Origin: Nemertoderma westbladi
Taxonomy: Eukaryota; Xenacoelomorpha; Nemertodermatida; Nemertodermatidae
Assembly (NCBI GenBank): GCA_032718475.1
Contig: JAUCBJ010007883.1
Coordinates: forward strand, 20,503-84,502
Direction of reading: 5' to 3'
DNA: 64,000 bases
Shown here piece after piece: positions 11,291-21,442 of this stretch. The translations under genes were made by a program, and so were the position numbers. The notes under the pieces were generated by a model. That model saw only the letters and a list, made by a program, of their open reading frames with translations, ran no database searches and was not told where the DNA came from. Position 1 is the stretch's first letter; every line of letters begins with the position of its first letter.

Positions 11291-12417
11291 CCCTCAAATA
11301 CAAAAATGTTAACCAACTCAGCTTGGTTAACACTGCTGTACTATCAATTGATAATGATAAGTTTGTTAGATGGTTTTTAAAGATTTCAGGTTAAAAATAC
11401 ATATTTGTTTTGTTTGGATATAATGAGGACATACTTCCACTCATCGGCTCAATTTGCTGTTTGGAGTGAGGTGTTATTATCATTAGTGATTCGAGTTATC
11501 GGCTTCGCGATGGAACTGATGTTTTCCATTAGGATCGATCTATCAGATCGATTGGCATTGTTAGTCGCCTGATCGCTTAGTTATTATGATAATCGGGAAA
11601 TTTGATAACTTTGTCCAGAAAAACAATTTCCTCGCGTATGACTTGTATTTTTGTGTAGAGATAGTCACTGGACTGATGAGGTTGGGATGACACATATTAG
11701 GCCCTATATTGCCCAACGAAGTCTCAGTACCATGATGCATAATTTTCAAGCAAAAATCGATGTGACACCTTTCCTGAACCATCACGACTTGCAACTCTAA
11801 AGTTCAACTTTGTTTCAATTTGGCCGAAGTTCTCATTTATGTGTTGAGTCCGTATAAACTACCGATAACAGGGCACATCTCCAAAGAAACGGCAGTTTAC
11901 AAAATAAATTGATGGAATTAACATCAGAGGTAACGGACGGGTCACAGTCATGAACCAAAAAATTAAAATCGTAATTAGTGGATAATTATTTTTTATTCGA
12001 TAATTTTGCTTATTCAGTACCGGGACCTAATAGGTGAAGATACATTCGATATTTGGGTGTCATGAGCCATCGCACAGGCCTTACAGAAAAGTAGTAAATC
12101 CAAGTTAGATTTTGTAAATTGTGTCCCATCCGTGACAGATAACACGCATTTACTTATTTAGAATACTTTTTAACGAACTTCACTTTTCCGGAGTCTATGT
12201 GTTGCCTGCGCGCAAAGTGACCCTACGCCTACACAATGGTGTGAGCGCATTTATTACCTATCATTACCTACCGGTCAATCTTCCAAAAATGCGGATAATA
12301 AAATATTTAACGAATCAACGATCTAGAAGTTTATTATGTTGATTTCGCAAAGTAGAATGTGCATCTATTCCTCGGCTACGTCTCGGAAAAAATGTGCACA
12401 TTCTACTATTCCTCGCA
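11291..12417. other. Intergenic, no gene seen
   Basis: No long open frame or recognised element. A hammerhead-like CTGATGA at 11672 was examined and rejected. Confidence 0.5.
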
Positions 12418-12484
12418 GTGGCGGATTTAGGGGGGGGGGGGGGGGGGGGGCTTTGGGCCATGCCCCCCCCCCCCCCCCCCCCCC
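12418..12484. mobile_element. hAT-like terminus with long G and C runs
   Basis: CAGTGGCGGATTTAGG is followed by about 20 G, then CTTTGGGCCATG, about 22 C and TTGAAAA. The CAGTGGCGGAT start with G-rich then C-rich subterminal sequence is typical of hAT-type element ends. The opposite end was not located, so this is a fragment or a very degraded copy. Confidence 0.5.
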
Positions 12485-12929
12485 TTGAAAAAATGTAAAA
12501 ACTTCGACACAATGGAAGCCTAATTGACCCGAGCAGGAGGGCGCCTCATTGTCCCTGCTGTCCAGCACTACTGTGGGTACAGTCGGGATCAGCATTGAGG
12601 TTTTGACTCCACCTGTGTTCAAATAGTCTGACAGTGTTCAATATAACAAACAATGTAAGACAGGTACGTAGCTCATAGTGATGTAAAGCAATCTTATTGA
12701 AGGGAACTGGGTGGCCGCAGGCCAAGGCCATTATGTGGTCTGATTGGACGATGCTTTTTTAAGTCGTTGGTTATGTAATAACGGTTAATAGTCTTGTCAG
12801 ATATCATACTGTCAATTGGTTTACTATTATTTTAATATTATAGGGAGCCTACTATTATAACGTTGATAGAGTATATAATTGTTTATGTTTTTAATGTATC
12901 TATTTAAATCTATTTTTTTTTATATTCAG

Positions 12930-13290
12930 GGCCGGATTATTCAGGGCTTTGCAGGACATTGCTTTCGCCGTGAGGACCAGCTTGAGCACAATATTGCGCT
13001 TTGTCAGCAGCATGGAGAAATAAGCATGGTGGACAGCCCATGACTTTAGTGAGATGCATCTTAAAGGACACTGGCCTTGAAGATGCGTATAATCTCGCGA
13101 AAGTCATAGGGGATAGGGAGTTGTGGCGGTGCAACTTTGTGATAAGGCGGCATAGCATTCCTAATGCACGCTGCATTGGGCTTGCCAATTGTGTATTGCA
13201 TTGTGGTGGCAAAATACTTTTGTTAAGCCGGTATAGCATCTCAATGTTTAGTTTCAATGCAGCAGGCCCATTACAGTAGTAGTAGTAGTA
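12930..13290 (+). mobile_element. LINE 3' fragment (RTE-like RT C-terminus)
   Basis: The plus strand shows GCAGGACATTGCTTTCGCCG, then frames encoding HGGQPMTL, ILKDTGLEDAYNLAKVIGDRE and LWRCNFV, matching the fragment at 5561-5835. It ends in a (TAG)n run near 13277-13290 that looks like a LINE microsatellite tail. The frame is broken, so it is not functional. Confidence 0.75.
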
Positions 13291-13300
13291 CCCCACCCAA

Positions 13301-14935
13301 CTCAAATAAAAGTCTCAAATAAATTGGGTTACAGAATTCCTAAATTGTAATGATATAAACTCCAAGTGGGATTCGTTTCAATCTAGAATTGCTGACTTGT
13401 TTGTTAAATATGTACCTACTTATAAATTATGTAGCAATCGTTATAGGCCACCCCTACATATCAGAAAATTACAAGCAAACAAACGACGCCTCTGGCGTCT
13501 ACGGAATAGGTCTACGTCTGATCTACAAGCTTATAGACGTGTGTGCTTTGAGTTTGACAAGGCAATCCGTTCCTTTCACATGCAACAAGAATTGAAAATT
13601 CTATCTAGTAAAAATAAAAAAGCATTCTTTAAATACGCTAAGAGCCGTACAACAAATCGTAACTCTATAGCCCCCTTAAAGAAAAAAGGATGGTTCCCTA
13701 GCAACCACTGACAAAGAAAAATGTGACTGTCTGATAACTCAATACTCATCTGTCGGTAATGTAGATAATGGTGAATTTCCTGTATTTAACCAGCTAACTG
13801 ACGAAACTTTTGACATTGATTGCATTTCTGAATCTAAAGTTATTGATATCCTTGCTAAATTACAGTATAAATTTGGAGATACGCCAGACGGCATTCCTGT
13901 TGCTACCTTAAAAATATTTAGATTTGAATTATGTTATGCATTGTGCATATTATTTATGAATCACTCTTAACTGGTGCATTACCGAAGTGTTGGAAACAGG
14001 CCGATATTACATCTGTCTACAAAAAAGGCGATGCGTCCATTGGTGCTAATTATCGCCCTATTTCCAGCACTTCTTCAGTCTGTCGTGTTCTAGAACAAAT
14101 CTTAATTCATGAAATGTCGGGTTTTTTAAAAAGGAACAATTTAATAACAGATGAACAATACGGATTTATTAAGGGCCGTAGCACTACCACTCAACTTTTA
14201 GACTGCACCTATAATTGGGCAACTGCCCTTAATGCAAAATGTTTTACTGATGTAGTATACACAGACTATGCCAAGGCATTTGACTCTGTTGTGCCTAGTA
14301 AATTGTTATTTAAACTTAAATGTTATGGAATTACAGGTAATTTGTATCGCTGGTTTGCCAGCTATTTAACTGATCGTGTTCAGCGAGTGAAAATAGGTGA
14401 AAGCTTACGTAGGATTCATATTGATTTGGTGTACACTTATAAAATAATGCATAATCTTTTAGACCTTGATCCTGAAAAATACTTTCAGCGATCATTTTCA
14501 ATTACTCGTGGCCACTCATATAAACTTCGAGGCATTAAATGTGCTACTAACCCAATATCGAATATGTTCTTTAATCGAGTTGTAAATATCTGGAATGACC
14601 TCACCGATGATATTGTTACCAGTATTTCTGTGGAGCAATTTAAACTAAAACTTATTGAATGCGATCTCACTAAATACTGTAATTTTGATAGGAATTTGTA
14701 ACTTGTTTCGTTGTAATTTTTATTTTATTTAAATACTTTGTGCAATGTGTTGCATATTTTATATTAATTGATATTTACTTAAGCTAGAGTATCAGTCGCC
14801 TCGTTTACCGTGTTAACCTTTTTACTTTTGTTCTGGTCGGTACATTGTGCCTTTTATTGTGATTTTTAATGTTGTCTGTGCGCTACTCTAACTGGAGTTA
14901 TCTCCGAATAATATATCTTATCTTATCTTAACTCC
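13301..14935 (+). pseudogene. Degraded CR1/Jockey-type LINE ORF2
   Basis: This is the reverse-transcriptase ORF of a non-LTR element, broken in at least two places. Readable blocks are an open stretch at 13322-13708 (SFQSRIADLFVKYVPTYK, LHIRKLQANKRRLWR), then after a frameshift near 13690 TDKEKCDCLITQYSS through FGDTPDGIPVA. After a second shift near 13930 comes the RT core (WKQADITSVYKKGD, NYRPIS, EQYGFIKGRSTT, DYAKAFDSVVPSKLL, DRVQRVKIGESLR). The sequence then jumps directly to the C-terminal HIDLVYTYKIMHNLL...FFNRVVNIWNDL, so the segment with the catalytic YxDD motif is deleted. It ends in an ATCTT-type tail (about 14912-14935). No reverse transcriptase can be made from this copy. Confidence 0.85.
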
Positions 14936-15117
14936 TACCTTAATATGCTCTGGCTAAACCAATGGAAGGATAGGCCTATATTTCATTAGTTAAACGAATT
15001 AAAAAGTACCCTTTTTGGTAAAAACGAACCGCCCTTTTAAAATCCTGGCTATGGGCCTGTAAACTAGTACTGTAAAAGCAAATTAGATCTATTAGCTATC
15101 TCTATTTCTAATTTCAT

Positions 15118-15248
15118 TGGGGGGGGGGGGGGGGGGGGGGGTTAACATAATGCATGATATGAGGATTATGTGTACAGTATTTATAAAAAGTGCCACCCCC
15201 CCCCCCCCCCCCCCCCCCGCCCTTCATAAATTCCCAGATCCGCAACTG
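15118..15248. mobile_element. Poly(G)/poly(C) pair and hAT-like right end
   Basis: A G run of about 22 (15119-15140) is followed about 60 bp later by a C run of about 22 (15197-15218) and GCCCTTCATAAATTCCCAGATCCGCAACTG. The complement, CAGTTGCGGATCTGGG, resembles hAT-type terminal repeats and the end at 12418. A second weak terminus of the same style (GCTATGGGCCTG) ends near 15059. Confidence 0.4.
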
Positions 15249-15491
15249 ATTCCTCCTTTCTTTTTGTAAAAGAAATAGTTATATTGTTTGGTAACAACCA
15301 GCCATATTCCGTGCTTGCGATAAACCGACATTAACCACGATGGACTATTATATTAAAATTATACACTTTACTGCTTTCGATTAAATAATATATATACAAA
15401 TAACTACTAGCTGTCTAGGAACAAAAAAAACACCAATACAGAAATATTAAGAAACTCGATATCTGAAAGCTCCAATTACTCCCGGACATGT

Positions 15492-16166
15492 TTACCCGGA
15501 CCCGGACCCGGACTCCCGGACATGTTTACCCTTTTTCCGATTCCGAACTCGAGAACGTTTTTCCTCCTCTTCCGACGAGCTGCTTGACGAGCTAGAGGAA
15601 CTCGGCGAGCGACGAACTCTCTTCTTCTTGAGTTTCTTATGTTTCTTCCCGGCTATTTCCGCGGTTCCTCCCGGTTTCGCGACGACTTTACCAGCGGGGA
15701 TGGCGAACGAATCGTCCTTGGAGAAACTGCTCCCGGCCACATATCCGCTCAGTCCCATCGCGTCTTTAAACGCCTCGTTTTTCTTCTCATTTAGTTCCGC
15801 AGTTACGTGCCGCTCGAATGTTTTTGGTTTATGAGATCCGTCGTCCGTCGCCTCTAGCAACGCAGCGCTGTCCGTTAACAACCAACGCAACTCGCCGACT
15901 TTATCTTCAATCTCAGTGTCGGAATATCCTTGATCTTCCATCATATCCTGTAATTCCACGCATTTTAGTTCAATTTTTCGTTTATTTTCGTGTTCCAAAA
16001 TCTCCTTGTTGCCTTTCCGCAGAAGAACTTCGTCTATTTTATTAAAATCTTTGGGTTTTGCGTAGTCCACTCGCTCCTTGTGTTGTCTTATGAGTGCCCG
16101 GTTGGCTTGGATGTGGCCGTTTGTCCCGGTTCCGCGTGGAGTAATTACTCCGATTCCGTTATACAT
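15492..16166 (-). CDS. SRRM2: Short SRRM2-like (cwf21 domain) splicing factor
   Basis: A single-exon gene of 224 residues from an ATG at 16164-16166. The N-terminus MYNGIGVITPRGTGTNGHIQ is the hallmark start of metazoan SRRM2 and its yeast counterpart Cwc21. Residues about 50-100 form the cwf21 domain (EILEHENKRKIELKCVELQD, MEDQGYSDTEIEDKV). The C-terminus is basic and serine-rich (KKRVRRSPSSSSS, EEEEKRSRVRNRKKGK). By family, the protein binds the spliceosome at the Prp8/Snu114 surface during catalysis. Vertebrate SRRM2 has a very long RS region that is absent here, so the protein is closer in size to Cwc21. The promoter side faces the mitochondrial gene at 16911, about 740 bp away, in divergent orientation. 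Confidence 0.9.
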   Translation of the reverse strand: MYNGIGVITPRGTGTNGHIQANRALIRQHKERVDYAKPKDFNKIDEVLLRKGNKEILEHENKRKIELKCVELQDMMEDQGYSDTEIEDKVGELRWLLTDSAALLEATDDGSHKPKTFERHVTAELNEKKNEAFKDAMGLSGYVAGSSFSKDDSFAIPAGKVVAKPGGTAEIAGKKHKKLKKKRVRRSPSSSSSSSSSSEEEEKRSRVRNRKKGKHVRESGSGSG

Positions 16167-16369
16167 TGTGTCAGTAGACGTCTATCAGTCTATAATCCAG
16201 TAATCTGTATTTCGGCGTACTGACGTAGGCCTAAGTGGTAGGTACAGTACAGAGGTAGGCAGGTAGGTCCCGGGACCGATTCGGCGCTACCCTTCTGACA
16301 ATCTGACAATAGCCTACCCAGCTACCTGCCTACACAACAGAGTAATACTTCAATGCCCCCAGTTCAATC

Positions 16370-16431
16370 TTGGGGTAAATCTTTTCGACCTACGCGTAGG
16401 CCTACGCGTAGGTCGAAAAGATTTACCCCAA
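16370..16431. repeat. Perfect 62-bp palindrome
   Basis: Two 31-bp halves are exact reverse complements, centred on TAGG|CCTA at 16400/16401. Each half contains ACGCGTAGG/CCTACGCGT and TTGGGGTAAATC/GATTTACCCCAA. It sits in the shared upstream region between the SRRM2-like gene (minus) and the first CCDC90-family gene (plus). It may be the remains of a very short inverted-repeat element or a regulatory dyad. Confidence 0.92.
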
Positions 16432-16910
16432 TCTTGTTGTAAGTTCTTGTCTGTAGGCCTAGTCCTTCAGTCATTGGCAGCTTGGGTTAGGCAGGCTAAT
16501 GTCTGAATGTCTGTTGTACATGTACCGGTACTGCACTACCGTACCTACCGTCAGACAGTAGATGTATGTCGACTATATTATATAGTTAGGTCTCGTCTAG
16601 GTCGACATTTTGAGTGACTATTCATTCCTCTATTCGTTCAGGTACCGGTACTCCCTATTGAGGTAGTACCTATTCATTTATGATCTATTTATCAATATCG
16701 GATCTGTATTTCTTTTGTTTTGGTGTAAAGGTGAAGCCGGAGAGCAGCTGAGCAGAGGGAAAATATTTAATAAACAATTTTTAATCATGTTCCATATTCT
16801 ATATTACGCATTATATTTTCAATTCATTAACTTAGCTGCATATAATTTATTACCGGTGCTGTATTACGGTATATTTTTCTTAATATTTGCGACTTGCCGA
16901 TTCATTTAAT
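16432..16910. promoter_or_regulatory. Divergent intergenic region
   Basis: About 740 bp separate the start of the minus-strand SRRM2-like gene from the ATG of the plus-strand mitochondrial gene, so promoters of both should lie here. Two TACCGGTA octamers (near 16522 and 16643) and the 62-bp palindrome are the only structured sequences seen. No TATA box is clearly placed. Confidence 0.4.
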
Positions 16911-17639
16911 ATGTTTGCATTCCCGCCCTCCGCTATCATTCTGCGTAATATCTGCCATGGCCATAGGCGTTTGGTATTAACGAGGAAACTGTACAGCAAC
17001 TCTAATGTCGAGGATATGAACGATAAAGCAAAGAACCAAACTGATGTAATACTTCCCGAAGCCACCAAGTTTTATTTCGATACATTTCAGCTAATTAAAT
17101 TATTAGAGAGAGGAGGCTTTACAAGGCATCAAGCGGAGATTCTCTGTTCCAATTTAGTGACTCTACATAGTCGCAGTCTGGATATGATCACCAAGGACGT
17201 AGTTTCCAAAGCCGAGATGGAGATTAAGATGCAACTGATTTTGTCTGAGTTAGCGTCGTTAAGGAAAGATATGGCGCTGCTGGAGAAAAGCGAATTCCAG
17301 TCCTTGAAACACGATAACGATAAACTTAGTGCGGAAGTTCATCATCTTAGGAAGAATCTCGAAGAGGGAATGGTAAAGGTTAAAGGTGACGTCACTCTAG
17401 ATGTAAACTTGGAGAGGCGAAGGTCGAGGGATGATTTTGCCTCTCTACAGAATTCATTGATTCAGTTGCGAGCGGACACTGATAACTCTATTGTTAAACT
17501 TTCTAACACTATGACCACAGTTGGAGCTGAAACTGATACAAAGTTGGAAAGATCTAAAAGTGATTTATTGAAGTACGGATTTGCTACAGTAGCTTCTCTC
17601 GCTGCTGTTATATTGGCAATATTTAGACTTTTTCAATAA
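16911..17639 (+). CDS. MCUR1/CCDC90-family mitochondrial coiled-coil protein, copy 1
   Basis: The start is the ATG at 16911, giving 242 residues. The open frame continues upstream only through a TTG. The first ~30 residues (MFAFPPSAIILRN, HRRLVLTRKLYS) are basic and hydroxylated, as in a mitochondrial presequence. The DUF1640-type core follows: FYFDTFQLIKLLERGGFTRHQ, SKAEMEIKMQ, LRKDMALLEKSEFQSLKHDN, then a long coiled coil. A hydrophobic C-terminal segment (YGFATVASLAAVILAIFRLF) should anchor it in the inner membrane. In vertebrates the family includes MCUR1, a regulator of the calcium uniporter, and CCDC90B; which role applies here cannot be told. The gene is intronless. Its central 370 bp are nearly identical to copy 2. 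Confidence 0.9.
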   Translation: MFAFPPSAIILRNICHGHRRLVLTRKLYSNSNVEDMNDKAKNQTDVILPEATKFYFDTFQLIKLLERGGFTRHQAEILCSNLVTLHSRSLDMITKDVVSKAEMEIKMQLILSELASLRKDMALLEKSEFQSLKHDNDKLSAEVHHLRKNLEEGMVKVKGDVTLDVNLERRRSRDDFASLQNSLIQLRADTDNSIVKLSNTMTTVGAETDTKLERSKSDLLKYGFATVASLAAVILAIFRLFQ

Positions 17640-18315
17640 GTATTCCTCTGCAATTTCTAATTTAAAATGTCGTTCCGACCATTACTTATTATTGGAATTA
17701 ATTAATAACTAATGTTTACTAAAACTAAACTACAAAAATTTAGGAATATGTATTAATATTGCATATTTTCTCCATCATTGTGTCTTCCTAATAACAGTTT
17801 TTCGCCATTATTAAAATGTAGGGCAAATATAATTTATCTTTGTATTGATATGGTTATTGGTATATTTTAATTATGATAAGGATAGTTAATTAATTTATTA
17901 AAAATGTATTTCGATGTTAAGTAAATTGTAATCGTGTTTTTTTACCCGGCCTGCACCTGCGTGAACAAAGAACTATCAATTCATCTCACACTTCACTTGG
18001 TACAGTAAGTTATTTAGGGTAGTGATTTCATGGTAACCGCGGTTCTTGATAAACCTACATTTTCAATAATGCGTTGTTTATTAAGTAGCATGGCTATAAT
18101 CCGTATCGCGAAGGTATATTTCTATTATAGTTCTATTGCGATGTCAATTTATATAGTTTAAGACAGAATATTATAAGTTGTACAATCGAGAAGAACATAT
18201 GATTCTTATTTGAAGCTTAAATCCGGAATCTTCCCAGATATAAACTCGTACTATTCTGTCTTACATTTACTTCACTATAACTTCCATTTCGATAGTTCCT
18301 TATATCGGAGATATT
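17640..18315. other. Spacer between the tandem paralogues
   Basis: AT-rich DNA holding the 3' UTR of copy 1 and the promoter of copy 2. No element or extra gene was recognised. The spacer shows no obvious similarity to the region upstream of copy 1. Confidence 0.5.
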
Positions 18316-19041
18316 ATGGTCTTACTTTTTAATATGTTAACCCGCCGTGTCTGTATTTTGAATTCAAGTAGTTGGCGACCTGTTGTAAAGAGACAACTGT
18401 GCAGCAGTGGCATTATCAATAGCGGAGACGGAAATAATGATGTTGTTCCAGTTTCTAGGCAGTTGTATTTTGATACATATCAATTAATTAAACTCCTAGA
18501 ATCTGGCGGATTCACGCCAGATCAATCCGAGAAAGTCTCTTCATTATTAGTGAACCTACACAACAGTAGTCTGGATAGGGTGGCCGAGAAAATAGTTTCC
18601 AAAGCCGAGATGGAGATTAAGATGCAACAGATTTTGTCTGAGTTGGCGTCGTTAAGAAAAGATATGGCGCTGCTGGAGAAAAGCGAATTCCAGTCCTTGA
18701 AACACGATAACGATAAACTTAGTGCGGAAGTTCATCATCTTAGGAAGAATCTCGAAGAGGGAATGGTAAAGGTTAAAGGTGACGTCACTCTAGATGTGAA
18801 GTTGGAGCGACGAAGATCGAGGGATGATGTCGAGGCTCTACAGAATTCATTGATTCAGTTGCGAGCGGACACTGATAACTCTATTGTTAAACTTTCTAAC
18901 ACTATGACCACAGTTGGAGCTGAAACTGATACAAAGTTGGAAAGAACGAAAAGTGATTTATTAAGGTACGGTATTGTATTAGGTGTAGTTGTAGCAATTG
19001 TTGGGTTTGTCTCTGTTAATCAATATATGTATGCCAAATAA
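18316..19041 (+). CDS. MCUR1/CCDC90-family mitochondrial coiled-coil protein, copy 2
   Basis: A 241-residue single-exon gene with an ATG at 18316. It has the same architecture as copy 1: a basic N-terminus (LTRRVCILNSSSWRPVVKRQ) consistent with mitochondrial import, LYFDTYQLIKLLESGGFTPDQ, the SKAEMEIKMQ and ALLEKSEFQSLKHDN blocks, coiled coil, and a C-terminal membrane segment (GIVLGVVVAIVGFVSV). The two N-termini and two C-termini are clearly diverged while the middle is nearly identical at the DNA level, including silent sites. This points to gene conversion between the tandem copies. The DUF1640 family is firm; the specific function is inferred only. Confidence 0.9.
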   Translation: MVLLFNMLTRRVCILNSSSWRPVVKRQLCSSGIINSGDGNNDVVPVSRQLYFDTYQLIKLLESGGFTPDQSEKVSSLLVNLHNSSLDRVAEKIVSKAEMEIKMQQILSELASLRKDMALLEKSEFQSLKHDNDKLSAEVHHLRKNLEEGMVKVKGDVTLDVKLERRRSRDDVEALQNSLIQLRADTDNSIVKLSNTMTTVGAETDTKLERTKSDLLRYGIVLGVVVAIVGFVSVNQYMYAK

Positions 19042-19157
19042 TTTTATAATTAAATATTGTCTATAATAATTAATACGCGACCTTCCTTATGAGGAAATAT
19101 TATGTTTGAAACTTGCATAGACCTATATTTTATATAGGTCTATGATTATTATTATAT

Positions 19158-19405
19158 GGGGCAAAAGTGAAGTAAAGTTATCAGTGAACGTTAAACACAA
19201 AACGCAACCTGAAGGATTATCTCTCTTGGCTGTTACCTGTAAGGCAAGGATGACGTCACATCATCTCTCAAGGGTGAACACTACCCTTTCTTTACTCCCC
19301 CTGAAAGTCAGGTTCCTATTGTACAGCTGGGGAGGCGACTTACATCTAAGATGCCTTGCTTACTAGATAGACAACAGTGCGAAATTATACATTTTGCCAA
19401 ACACA
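19158..19405. repeat. Dispersed repeat family A, truncated copy
   Basis: Shares ordered blocks with 24040-24365: AAGTTATC, GTTACCTGTAAGG, CCTTTCTTTAC, AGCC/AGTCAGGTTC, TTGCTTA and GTGC. The tRNA-like part present in the other copy is missing here. The family is probably SINE-like. Confidence 0.6.
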
Positions 19406-19518
19406 AAATGGTTAAGAAAAAGTTAAAGTTACGTACAGTTAAAAAGAGACAGGCGTGCCCAGCATCCCAGGATATCATATTTTGATATCCCGTCCGTGAA
19501 ATTACCGCCAGCTGTACG

Positions 19519-20190
19519 TCAACAACAAAACCCTCAAACTTACTTAGGCCCCTGCTGCACTGTTAAGTCGTATGTCGTAAGTCAAAATTAATTAAGGAAC
19601 ACATTGGTTTCAATGGGAGCGTCTCTACTGGTATGTCGTAAGTCATAAGTTCCAAGGTTCCACATTGGTGTAATTGTTACATTGAATTCACATTACTCGT
19701 AGGTCGTGGGTTCGATCCCCGCATGGGCCACGGCAGTTTTTGTTTCGGCAGGAATACTTTTAAGGGACAAATCAGTGCGCCTCTCTGCCTTGCATCCTTA
19801 AGTGGTAGCTAAATGAGTACTGGAGTTTCCTCGGGGGAGTAAAGTTCTGGGGGGACCGCATTGGAAATAAGTCGTTAGACATGGGCGTAATCCCTGGCCT
19901 AACGACCGAAGAAACTTTACTTTAAGTTACGACCCATAAGAGTCGAAGTGATTATGCCCCATGTTCCATATTTTGACATACAACTCATTAGTTATATCCG
20001 GCTAGAGTCCGGGTGATTTACTTTAGGGACAGTAGTAGGCCTAGCAAAATTTTCATCGAAGGTTTTTTAAATGACATGCGAATGTAATGAATTCTTACAT
20101 TTTTCCTCGCCTTCTCTTAGCTGCGTGTATAATTTGCCGTTATACACCTGGTATTTCGCTTGGCATTTATAGGGTGAACCCAATAACGAT
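19519..20190 (+). repeat. Dispersed repeat family B, copy 1
   Basis: About 600-670 bp, closely similar to 43969-44553. Shared blocks include CAACAACAAAACCCTCAAAC, GTGGTAGCTAAATGAGTACT, GAGTCGAAGTGATTATGCCC, TTATATCCGGCTAGAGTCCG and GTATTTCGCTTGGCAT. A tRNA-like region near 19662-19732 contains the B-box GGTTCGATCCCC and ends CATGGGCCA, so a tRNA-derived SINE or composite non-autonomous element is likely. It is non-coding. Confidence 0.8.
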
Positions 20191-20546
20191 TACTAATGAT
20201 AACTCTAAGTCTCCGCCCACTAATATTTAATATATAAATACATTGTAAGAACATTTAATTGTTTTATTAGAATGAGCAACGGGACAGGTCCACGCTATAT
20301 GCATGGGGCGAGCCACACAGTGAGCAAAGCATTGGCGTAAGTGATTTATAAATAAATAAATAATTATAAAAGAACGAAAACGAAAGTAAGATAAGAAAAC
20401 AAACATTTACCGGCTGAGTTTAAAATGTATTATATTTAGCGACGTACAGTAAATTACCACTCAGGTGCACAAATTGATAGCACAATTAATAAATATACGA
20501 TTTAATTACTTCAATAAATTAACAACATAAATGTAATGCAATGCGG
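20191..20546. other. Intergenic, nothing recognised
   Basis: AT-rich spacer without an open frame or repeat of note. Confidence 0.5.
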
Positions 20547-20549
20547 TAA

Positions 20550-20848
20550 AGGCCTATTTACACGTGGCAACTTTTAGAGCAACTTTCTCGGCAATCTGTA
20601 GAGCAACCCACCCAGGCTGTCGATCAAGTTGCTCCGTGTAAACACGTAAAAAAGTTGCCGTAAAAGTTGCTCAACTTTTACGGCAACTTGAAGGAATTTG
20701 CGTTGGCGAATTAAAGCGGGATAATCAAATTAAATTATAAAACTAGCTAGTAGATAAAATGACCCATTATTTTACAGTCAAACTAGCCAAGTTGCTCTAA
20801 AAGTTGCAGGCCAAGTTGCTGGTAAAGTTGCCACGTGTAAACAGGCCT
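20550..20848. mobile_element. Harbinger-like MITE, TAA target duplication
   Basis: Begins AGGCCTATTTACACGTGGCA and ends with its near-complement GCCACGTGTAAACAGGCCT. It is flanked by TAA on both sides (20547-20549 and 20849-20851). The roughly 25-bp terminal repeats and 3-bp TAA duplication fit PIF/Harbinger-type MITEs. Subterminal GTTGCTCTAAAAGTTGC-like words recur in both orientations. It is non-coding. Confidence 0.82.
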
Positions 20849-20851
20849 TAA

Positions 20852-21442
20852 ATAATTCTAAATAAGGTTGTGTTATTAGTAAGCATAGAACGATAAGGGT
20901 AAATAAATTTCTTACTCAATTAACATTTACGCAAAAACAACATAATACTCAATAATAGGGAGGTGAGGATGATAAAATAATTTTATTAACGACAAAATGA
21001 AAGTAATCCAGAACATTAAAAGTCAAATAAACTTCACGTTAACTTACTATTTAAGTAGAACACTGACCTGTAACTTATTATAGCTTACCATATAATACAA
21101 GGGGTGACTAGTACACTATCATTTGCATATTGTAAGATGATACTGGCCTTGGCCTAGGAAATATTTTTACAAAAATACGAAGAACACAGCCAAACGAAAA
21201 TGTAACAAAACATGTTTAATTAAATAAACATAAATATACATGTGTGGGAGTTTGTGACACTGCAAAACTACTAAAAAAGAGTAAGAACTTAAGAGTTAAA
21301 GCTTTCAAGTAAATATAAAAGTAACTAACTGTACACCAAATAAAGCGCAAATCGACGCATCACTACCGTAAATAATCATATTTGTGCAAATAAATAACCA
21401 TCACAATTTTAAATATATCCTGAGTTCCGTTCACTAGAGAAC
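20852..21442. other. Intergenic, nothing recognised
   Basis: AT-rich spacer between the MITE and the 32-bp array. No open frame of note. Confidence 0.5.

Noticed and set aside
11015-11333. Antisense 83- and 91-codon frames
   Set aside because: Translations of a degenerate minisatellite with no conserved motif.
11640-11740. Second hammerhead-like core: CTGATGA followed by GTTGGG/CCCAAC stem and GAAG
   Set aside because: The second box is GAAG rather than GAAA, the loop is long, and no stem I pairing was found between the flanks. Probably chance.
12315-12622. Glycine/proline-rich small frames
   Set aside because: They are translations of the poly(G) and poly(C) runs.
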